Origin: Haloprofundus salilacus
GTDB lineage: Archaea > Halobacteriota > Halobacteria > Halobacteriales > Haloferacaceae
DNA: 64,000 nucleotides
Assembly (NCBI RefSeq): GCF_020150815.1
Contig: NZ_CP083723.1
Coordinates: 1,426,001 to 1,490,000 of the forward strand
Reading direction: 5' to 3'
Shown: positions 57,870-64,000 of the stretch, piece after piece
Position numbering within the stretch: position 1 is the first letter of the stretch
How the letters are laid out: each line of letters opens with the position of its first letter
Translations under genes and position numbers: made by a program
Notes under the pieces: model-generated
The model's input: only the letters and a program-made list of their open reading frames with translations
Told to the model about the DNA's origin: nothing
Database searches by the model: none

Positions 57870-59984
57870 ATGGTCTCCCTCACCGCTCCCATCGCGCTGC
57901 TGCTGCTCTCCGGAGCTGTATGTACGCTCGTCGCTGTCGCGGTTTCGAGCGCCGCGGACGGCTACTCGGGGAGGGTTCGGTACCCGTTCGCGGCGCTGTC
58001 GGCGACGGGGACCGTCTGGGCGGTTTCGTACGCCGCACTCCTTCTGGCGCCGACGCGGTCCGAGATGGTGCCGTGGTTCCGACTCGTGCTCGCCTGTACG
58101 GCGCTCGTCTCGACGCTTTGGTTCGTCTTCGTCCTCGCCTACGCGGGGCACGAGCGGTTCGGGACGCGCGAACTCACCGCTGCGCTCGCGGTCGAACCGC
58201 TCGTCGTCGTCGGATTCGCCACGACCGGGAGTTCGCTCCTCGTCCGCGACACCGTCGTCGAAGCAGCGGCCGGATACACCACGCTTGCGCTGGTCCCCGG
58301 CCCGCTGTACACCGCGCACGTTCTCTACTCGTTCCTGTTGAACGCGGTGGCGCTCGCGCTGCTCGCCCGACTTTTCGTGCGGTCGAAGGGCGTCTACCGC
58401 AAACAGGTGGTCGTGCTGGTGCTGGCGGCGCTCATCCCGCTCGTGAGCGCCCTGCCGACGGTTCTCGACATCGGTCCCGCGCTCGACTTCACGCCGATGA
58501 CGTTCTGGCTGAACAACGGTCTCATCCTCCTCGCACTGCTTCGGTATCGCCTCCTGGACGTGGTCCCCGGCGCGCACTCGCACCTGTTCGAGCGACTCGA
58601 CGACGGCATCGTCATTCTCGACCCCGACCGTCACGTCGTCGAGATGAACCGCGCGGCCTGCAGTGCGCTCGGATTCGAGCGTACTCCCGTCGGCGTGCCC
58701 GCGGCAACCGTCCTCCCGAGGGCGTCGGCGGTGCTCTCGCTACTCGACGACGACGAGGACCACGTCGAACTCGTCGTCGACGACGGAACCGAGCGTCGAA
58801 TCCTCGACGCGACGGCGGCGGCGGACGGGCCGAACGGAAGCGCGATTCTCGTCTTCCGTGACATCACCGAACGCCGCCACGCCGAGCGACAGTTCCGTGC
58901 GCTCATCGAGAACTCCCACGACATCGTCGTCGTGCTCGACGCGGCGGCGAACTTCGAGTACGTCAGCCCCTCAATGGAGGCGGTGATGGGCTACGAGCCC
59001 AGCGAACACGTCCACGAACATCCGTTCGACTACATCCACCCCGACGACCGCGAGCAGGCGATGACGGTGCTGCAGCGCGCGATGGCGTCCGGTACCCCCG
59101 AGCGCGCCGAGTACCGGTACCGCCACGTCGACGGCACCTGGCGGACGTTCGAGGCCGTCGGCGTCAGCCTGCTCGACGACCCGGCGGTGGAGGGTATCGT
59201 CATCAGCGCACGTGACGTGACTGAGCGTCAGCAGTACGAGCAACGACTCCGCGTGTTGAACCGCGTGCTCCGGCACGACTTGCGAAACGACATGAACGTC
59301 GTCCTCGGGTACGCCGACTTGCTCCGCGAGAACCCGAGCGCGCCGGAGGTGCACGAGTACGCGCGGAAGATTCACCACCGGGCGGCGTCACTCGTCGATC
59401 TCGCCGACCGTACGCGGTTTGTCGACCGGACGCTCAACCGAGCGCCCGAGGAGTTCGGTGCAGTCGATGTCGCGAGACTGGTCAACGAGGAGCTCGCCGC
59501 CGCGCGCCGAAACCACCCCGATGCGACGTTCTCCGCCAGCGCCTCCGGCGAGCACTGGGTTCGCGGCGACGACCGGATCCGCGTCGCCATCGGAAACCTC
59601 CTTGAGAACGCGGTCGAACACAGCGACCAGGAGTCACCCACAGTCGACGTCGGCGTCGAAACTACTGTCGTCGACGACAGCGGGACGATCGTCGAGGTCT
59701 CCGTCGCCGACGACGGTCCCGGCATCCCGGACGTAGAGCGGAGCGTGCTCGAATCGGGCGTCGAGACGCCGCTCGAACACGGCAGCGGCGTCGGTCTCTG
59801 GCTCGCGAGTTGGATCGCCACCGAGGCCGACGGCGACCTCGGATTCGCCGAGAACGATCCGCGGGGAACCGTTGCCACGCTTCGCCTCCGCGGGGCGACG
59901 CCGGAGAGCGAGGAATGCGAGAGAGACACTGAGAACGAGGAATGCGAAGAAACCGTCGGCAGCGTGTCTCGATCCGAGGACTAA
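57870..59984 (+). CDS. Membrane-bound PAS sensor histidine kinase
   Basis: Protein of 704 residues. About seven helices (1-227) form a histidine-kinase N-terminal 7TM sensor. Two PAS domains follow, at about 235-335 (FERLDDGIVILDPDRHVVEM) and 341-455 (NSHDIVVVLDAAANFEYVSP). The kinase core has the H-box LRHDLRND with His469 (467-474), the N-box GNLLENAVEHSD (575-586), ADDGPGIPD (613-621) and GSGVGLWLASWI (638-649). Autophosphorylation then transfer to a response regulator is expected. No receiver gene is adjacent. Ligand or light signal unknown. Confidence 0.93.
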   Translation: MVSLTAPIALLLLSGAVCTLVAVAVSSAADGYSGRVRYPFAALSATGTVWAVSYAALLLAPTRSEMVPWFRLVLACTALVSTLWFVFVLAYAGHERFGTRELTAALAVEPLVVVGFATTGSSLLVRDTVVEAAAGYTTLALVPGPLYTAHVLYSFLLNAVALALLARLFVRSKGVYRKQVVVLVLAALIPLVSALPTVLDIGPALDFTPMTFWLNNGLILLALLRYRLLDVVPGAHSHLFERLDDGIVILDPDRHVVEMNRAACSALGFERTPVGVPAATVLPRASAVLSLLDDDEDHVELVVDDGTERRILDATAAADGPNGSAILVFRDITERRHAERQFRALIENSHDIVVVLDAAANFEYVSPSMEAVMGYEPSEHVHEHPFDYIHPDDREQAMTVLQRAMASGTPERAEYRYRHVDGTWRTFEAVGVSLLDDPAVEGIVISARDVTERQQYEQRLRVLNRVLRHDLRNDMNVVLGYADLLRENPSAPEVHEYARKIHHRAASLVDLADRTRFVDRTLNRAPEEFGAVDVARLVNEELAAARRNHPDATFSASASGEHWVRGDDRIRVAIGNLLENAVEHSDQESPTVDVGVETTVVDDSGTIVEVSVADDGPGIPDVERSVLESGVETPLEHGSGVGLWLASWIATEADGDLGFAENDPRGTVATLRLRGATPESEECERDTENEECEETVGSVSRSED

Positions 59985-60035
59985 CCGCAGCGGTCGACCA
60001 GGGTGTCGGGTCCGGCGTTCTAACGCGCGTCGCCC

Positions 60036-60560
60036 TCACGCCTCGAACTCGTCTTCGAGCAGTCCGTAGTGCAGCAAGTCGCGATACTCGCCGCCGACGT
60101 ACGCCTCTTCTCGGTGCGTTCCTTCGAGCGTGAACCCGGCTTTTTCGAGCACACGCTGCGAGCCAACGTTGTGGTCGTACGCCTCGGCGACGACTTTGTG
60201 CATCCGGCGCTCCTCGAACGCGTAGCGCGCCACCGTCCGGACGGCGTCGGTGCAGTAGCCGTTGCCCCACGCCTCCGGCGTTATCATGTAGCCGAGTTCG
60301 GCGTTCCCCCATGTCTCGTTCGACTGCATTCCGACCACGCCGACCGGATCGCCGTCGACGCAGACGAGAAACTGGTCGTCGCCGTCGTCGCCGACGGACT
60401 CCAGCCACTCCGTCTCCTGCTGGCGGTTCTTCGGCCGCGAGGCTCCGAGCGTCGACCACACCTCCGGGTCGTTGACGAGTCGCTGCAGGAAGTCGACGTC
60501 TCCCTTTTCGACGGTCCGAAGTTCGACGCGTTCGCCTCGGAGAAAGATCGGTCCGGGCAT
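60036..60560 (-). CDS. GNAT-family acetyltransferase (RimJ/RimL-like)
   Basis: Protein of 174 residues. Strands and motifs follow RimJ/RimL: RGERVELRTVEKGDVDFLQR, GVVGMQSNETWGNAELGYMI, the acetyl-CoA loop TPEAWGNGYCTDAVRTVARY (Q/RxxGxG-like) and the late VLEKAGFTLEGTHREEAYV. It probably acetylates N-terminal or side-chain amines of a protein such as ribosomal proteins. No partner gene adjacent. Convergent with the sensor kinase gene. Confidence 0.88.
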   Translation of the reverse strand: MPGPIFLRGERVELRTVEKGDVDFLQRLVNDPEVWSTLGASRPKNRQQETEWLESVGDDGDDQFLVCVDGDPVGVVGMQSNETWGNAELGYMITPEAWGNGYCTDAVRTVARYAFEERRMHKVVAEAYDHNVGSQRVLEKAGFTLEGTHREEAYVGGEYRDLLHYGLLEDEFEA

Positions 60561-60622
60561 AGGTGAGGCTCTCGGCGCGCGCTACTGAATCGTTCGGTGG
60601 TGTGTCACGGGTTCGCGCCCTA

Positions 60623-61048
60623 TCAGGGTCGAACGAGTATCATCGGGTCGTCGCCGCCGTCATCGTTTCCGGCGATTTCTCTGTCGTCGCCGTCGTCTCT
60701 GACATTGTTCACGTCGGTATCCTCGCCCACGTCAACCCGCATCTGTGCGGCGTGAACCGCCTGCAACGCCGCCAACTCGGTGTCCGACAGCGACAGCGCC
60801 GACGCGAACTCCGGCCAGACGTGCGACGGTACCGAGAGCAGATAGCGTTCCGTCTGCCGCTCGACGACCGGATTCTCCGCGAACGCCTTGCGCCACTCGT
60901 AGACGATGTCGTCGACGCCGGGGAGGTCGCGGACCGACCGTTGGTGTCGGGCGACCAGTTCGGACAGTCGCTCGGGCGTCGTCTCGTGGTCGGCGGCGAC
61001 GCTCGATACGAGGTCGGCGTCGAACCCGTCGAGGGGGTCGCGCGTCAT
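60623..61048 (-). CDS. Haloarchaeal conserved protein, unknown function
   Basis: Protein of 141 residues with helical N-terminal part (DPLDGFDADLVSSVAADHET, LSELVARHQRSVRDLPG) and a VYEWRKAFAENPVVERQTER middle, then a C-terminal acidic disordered tail. It has no known motif, but codon use and a clean ATG at 61048 support a real gene. Divergent from the TIM-barrel isomerase gene by 80 nt. Confidence 0.55.
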   Translation of the reverse strand: MTRDPLDGFDADLVSSVAADHETTPERLSELVARHQRSVRDLPGVDDIVYEWRKAFAENPVVERQTERYLLSVPSHVWPEFASALSLSDTELAALQAVHAAQMRVDVGEDTDVNNVRDDGDDREIAGNDDGGDDPMILVRP

Positions 61049-61128
61049 AGTTCGAACGAGGGTCGAGGCGGGCGAAAAAACCTCCCGCTCGGGGAACCAC
61101 CTAAACCGTTCGCGGCCCGAGATACGCC

Positions 61129-61917
61129 ATGGACGCCCGAACTGGGTTCGTCACCCAGATGAGTATGGACCTCGACGCGGCTATCGAGGCGGCCGCCGAG
61201 TACGAGTTCGACTTCGTAGAGGTGATGATGGACGGCGACGCCGAGCGGCGCCGCCTCGACGACCGGGCCGACGAAATTCGGGGGGCGCTCGCCGACCGGG
61301 ACCTCGACCTGCTGGTCCACCTGCCGTTCGGCGGTATCGACGTGGGGTCGCCGTTCGAACACGTTCGGGCGGGCACGGTCGCCGAGCAGAAAGCCGCCAT
61401 CGACGCCGCCGCGGCGCTCGGTGCGGAGAAGGGCGTCCTCCACCCGACGACCGACGCGTGGTCGCCCGCGTGGGACCGCTCGTCGCTGCGGAACAACGCG
61501 CTCGACTCGATACGCGAACTCGTCGCGCACGCGGACGAGCGCGGGTTCGAGGTCTGCGCCGAGAACATACCCAGAAGCATCTTCCGAACCCACGAGTTTC
61601 CCCAACTGCTCGCCGAGACGGAGGCGTCGATGACGCTCGACACCGGACACGCACGGATGGACGGTCGCGACTCCGGCGGCATCGCGGCGTTCGTCGAGGA
61701 ACACGCCGACCGAATCAGCCACGTCCACCTCAACGACACACGGCAGGCCGCGGACGAACATCTGCCGTTCGGCGCGGGGAACCTCGACTTCGATCAAATC
61801 CTGGGCGCGTTCCCTGACGAGTGGCGAGGGACGCTCTCGCTCGAAGTGTTCACGTTCGGTTTCGACTACATCAAGACGAGCAAGCACCAGCTCGACGCAC
61901 TGCTCGCTGAGCGCTGA
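61129..61917 (+). CDS. TIM-barrel sugar isomerase/epimerase (xylose-isomerase-like)
   Basis: Protein of 262 residues of the AP-endonuclease-2/xylose-isomerase-like family. Metal-binding blocks follow in order: FVEVMMDGD, LLVHLPFGGI, GVLHPTTDAW, FEVCAENIPRSIF (Glu), LDTGHARMDGRD (Asp-His), VHLNDTRQAADEH (His) and TLSLEVFTFG (Glu). These suit a divalent-metal isomerase of a sugar or sugar phosphate. A PfkB kinase gene follows by 85 nt in the same direction, and an MFS gene after it, hinting at a small carbohydrate-use locus. Substrate unknown. Confidence 0.85.
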   Translation: MDARTGFVTQMSMDLDAAIEAAAEYEFDFVEVMMDGDAERRRLDDRADEIRGALADRDLDLLVHLPFGGIDVGSPFEHVRAGTVAEQKAAIDAAAALGAEKGVLHPTTDAWSPAWDRSSLRNNALDSIRELVAHADERGFEVCAENIPRSIFRTHEFPQLLAETEASMTLDTGHARMDGRDSGGIAAFVEEHADRISHVHLNDTRQAADEHLPFGAGNLDFDQILGAFPDEWRGTLSLEVFTFGFDYIKTSKHQLDALLAER

Positions 61918-62002
61918 GTAGCATCTCCGACGGTCCCCGAATCACAGCGAAACCGTAACGGAACCGTCCGGATTGATGGTAGCCGCTCGCATACCGTCGC
62001 GT

Positions 62003-62968
62003 ATGACACGGATCCTCGTCACCGGCGAGACGCTCATCGACTTCATCCCCGACTCGTCGGGTCGCCTCGCGTCGGTCGAGTCGTTCTCCCGACGACCCGG
62101 CGGCGCGCCAGCGAACGTCGCCGTCGCGCTGTCGCACCTCGACGCGCCCATCTCCTTCTGGACCCGCCTCGGAACCGACCCGTTCGGCGACTACCTCGCC
62201 GAGTTCCTCGACGAACAAGGACTCTCCGGTGAGTACGTCGAACGCGACCCGAACGGGAAGACGACGCTCGCGTTCGTCAGTCTCGGCGACGACGCCGACA
62301 GGGAGTTCAGCTTCTACCGCGACGTGGCCGCCGACGCCCGACTCGAACCCGGCACCGTCGACGACGCCGCCCTCGCGGAGTTCGGCTGGCTCCACGCCGA
62401 CGTGCTCTCGCTTGACACCGACCCCTCTCGGACCGCCGTCCTCGACCTGCTCGAACGCGCCGGGGAGGCGGACGTCACCGTCTCGTTCGACCCGAACGCC
62501 CGCCCCGAGCGGTGGAGCGAGTTCTCCTACCGCGAGTCGGTGCGGAAGGGGTTCGCACTCGCCGACGTGGTGAAGGCGACGCCCGAAGACCTCCACGAAG
62601 CGGGACTCACCGGCGACGCTGCAGAACTGGCGCGCGAGATCTGTACGTACGGTCCACACACGGCGGTCATCACGCTCGGCGACGCGGGGGCGTACGCCTA
62701 CGCGACGCCCAACGCGCCGTGGACCGACGACGAGGAGGCGGAAGCGACCCACGAGGGCTACGTCGTCGACCCGGTCGACACGACCGGCGCGGGCGACGCG
62801 TTCACCGCGGGCGTCGTTGCAGCGTTATCGGAGGGTGAGTCGCTCGCCGAAGCGCTCGCGTTCGCCAACGCCGTCGCTGCGGTGACGACGACCGAACCCG
62901 GCGCGATGACGGCACTCCCGAGCAGAGCGTCGGTCGCCGAGTTCAGGAACGAACAAGCCGAACTCTGA
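62003..62968 (+). CDS. PfkB-family sugar kinase (fructokinase-like)
   Basis: Protein of 321 residues from the ATG at 62003. PfkB traits: ILVTGETLIDFIPDSSG, the substrate-site RRPGGAPANVAVALS (di-Gly motif), FWTRLGTDPFGDYLAEFL, and the C-terminal anion hole/base motif DTTGAGDAFTAGVVAAL with catalytic Asp. It phosphorylates a hexose such as fructose or 2-keto-3-deoxygluconate. The TIM-barrel isomerase gene lies 85 nt upstream in the same direction. Its downstream neighbour, a frameshifted MFS gene, is convergent. Confidence 0.9.
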   Translation: MTRILVTGETLIDFIPDSSGRLASVESFSRRPGGAPANVAVALSHLDAPISFWTRLGTDPFGDYLAEFLDEQGLSGEYVERDPNGKTTLAFVSLGDDADREFSFYRDVAADARLEPGTVDDAALAEFGWLHADVLSLDTDPSRTAVLDLLERAGEADVTVSFDPNARPERWSEFSYRESVRKGFALADVVKATPEDLHEAGLTGDAAELAREICTYGPHTAVITLGDAGAYAYATPNAPWTDDEEAEATHEGYVVDPVDTTGAGDAFTAGVVAALSEGESLAEALAFANAVAAVTTTEPGAMTALPSRASVAEFRNEQAEL

Positions 62969-62982
62969 GCCGACACCGGCGC

Positions 62983-64000
62983 TCAGAGCCGAGGCGTGAG
63001 TCGTCGCCGCGAAGCGAGAACGGCCGCGACGCCGATTAGAACGAGGACACCCGCCGCGCCGAACGTGTAGACGTACCCGATTCCGTCGGCGAGCGCACCG
63101 CCGAGCGCGCTCCCGACCCCGCCACCGACGCCCGCGAGCGCCGCGTAGACGCCGAAGGCGTCGCCGCGAACCGATTCGGACGCGAGGCGCGAGACGAGGC
63201 CGGTTGCCGTCACCGAGATGACCGCCCACGTGAAGCCGACGAGCGCGAACAGCACACCCGCGACGACGAGTCGCGTCGTTCCCGGCACGGCGAGACCGAC
63301 GAGCGCGACTAGCGGAAAACAGGCGGCGCGCGTCGTCAGCGCCCCCGACTGCAGGAGGTGGATGTCGTGCTCAGCAGCCATCTCCCCGGCGCGGACGTAT
63401 AACACCGCCGACCCGACGCTCGAGAGGACGAACAGCGCGAATATCTCACCGGTCGCGTAGCCCGCGTCGGTGAGATACGCCGGGAGCGGCCCGAAGAACA
63501 CCGAGAACGCGACGAAGCAGAGCGTCACCGCCGCGAGGTAGCGGACCAACTGCGACGGAAAGCGGTCGGTGACGGCGTCGAGGTTCACCGAACGCAGCGA
63601 CCAGTAGAGTCTACTTGGGCCGAACGGCACCGCGCGAACGTACCGACCGGCGCCCCAGCCTCGGCGGTGCGGCAGGTCGTGGTACGCCTTCTCGAACTTC
63701 CCAGCCGATATCGTCGGTCGGGGTACCAGACCCGGACGGCGACAAATCCCGTCGCGGCCGCGAGCGCGCTGAGGAGGAAGAACGCGCGCTGGGCACCCAG
63801 GGGTGAGAGGTCGACGAATCGCGGCGCGACGGCGGTCCACCCGGCACCCGCGAGCAGGCCGGCGAGCCAGCCATACCCCTGGTAGTGGTTCAGGAGTCCG
63901 AAGCGGCGCTCCCACCTGTCGGCGGGGACGCCCTCGACGACGATGAGGTTCAACACGGGTGCGGCCGCCGACACCGCGAACCATAGCGCGGCGTTGAGCG
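62983..64000 (-). pseudogene. MFS transporter gene broken by a frameshift, partial at right edge
   Basis: The C-terminal half reads in one frame (stop at 62983, through helices such as LVALVGLAVPGTTRLVVAGV, up to about 63715). The N-terminal half continues in another frame to the right edge (LNLIVVEGVPADRWERRFGL, WYPDR). The switch is near 63712-63722, where the minus strand reads CCCCGACCGACGATATCGG. Frames join as VWYPDR then PTISAGKFEKAYHDL, so the pieces form one MFS protein. A change in the CGAC tandem, by slippage or a sequencing error, explains it. Start codon is beyond the window. Confidence 0.8.

Noticed and set aside
1-64000. CRISPR array, rRNA or complete insertion sequence
   Set aside because: No evenly spaced repeats, rRNA-like sequence or transposase gene was recognised anywhere in the window.

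Overview
The window reads as chromosomal DNA of a haloarchaeon (class Halobacteria). It is GC-rich, nearly all proteins are strongly acidic, and many short genes overlap as ATGA, TGATG or GTGA. TATA-like boxes lie about 27-30 nt before start codons, as expected for leaderless mRNAs. Archaeal or haloarchaeal markers include TFE-alpha, aTrm56, RNase P component 4, a UbiA-type archaeal lipid prenyltransferase, a mevalonate-5-phosphate decarboxylase, Tat signal peptides, a HalOD1 protein and several haloarchaea-only small proteins. I cannot name the genus from the sequence.

Layout. 1-4.9 kb: partial RecA/KaiC-like ATPase, UbiA lipid enzyme, tRNA-Arg(TCG) followed by a degenerate copy of its own 3' end, an NmrA-like reductase, two small membrane proteins and an HSL-type esterase. 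4.9-15.4 kb: a catabolic block, mostly on the minus strand, with a TRAP-TAXI uptake system, class I CoA-transferase, MaoC-like hydratase, acyl-CoA dehydrogenase, MmgE/PrpD protein, SDR and UspA, plus a divergent VOC protein and a MIF-like tautomerase. 15.5-22.4 kb: MFS permease, PurM/HypE-like protein, kynureninase, HD hydrolase, BtpA-like protein, NDH-2-like flavoprotein and a 44-residue zinc ribbon. 22.6-28.9 kb: AhpD-like protein, two isoprenoid genes, an acyl-CoA dehydrogenase and an isolated NuoCD. 28.9-34 kb: MscS-YhbY cluster, RNase P component 4, two GT4 glycosyltransferases, a Gly/Met-rich protein and a lipoprotein. 34-40.5 kb: halogenase-like flavoprotein, DUF2797 protein, two tandem Tat-exported subtilases with a BsuPI-type proteinase-inhibitor homologue, and a sugar epimerase. 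40.6-51.2 kb: housekeeping block with aTrm56, TFE-DUF2110-DUF5803, CinA-like, ATP-NAD kinase-like, AbrB-PhoU, LEA-like, small regulators and a nitrilase. 51.4-64 kb: sugar dehydrogenase, ALDH, RIO-like kinase, acyl-CoA dehydrogenase, sensor kinase, GNAT, TIM-barrel isomerase, PfkB kinase and a frameshifted MFS gene at the right edge.

Most interesting parts. (1) The 4.9-15.4 kb block has the gene content of bacterial itaconate/C5-dicarboxylate catabolic clusters (importer, CoA-transferase, itaconyl/mesaconyl-type MaoC hydratase, acyl-CoA dehydrogenase, MmgE/PrpD, VOC) but no CitE-type lyase in view. It may be a haloarchaeal pathway for a branched dicarboxylic acid. (2) The two Tat-targeted subtilases should fold before export, and an inhibitor homologue without a signal peptide sits just downstream, which suggests cytoplasmic protection. 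(3) NuoCD stands alone, away from any other complex I gene in the window. No CRISPR array, complete insertion sequence, rRNA or replication origin was seen.
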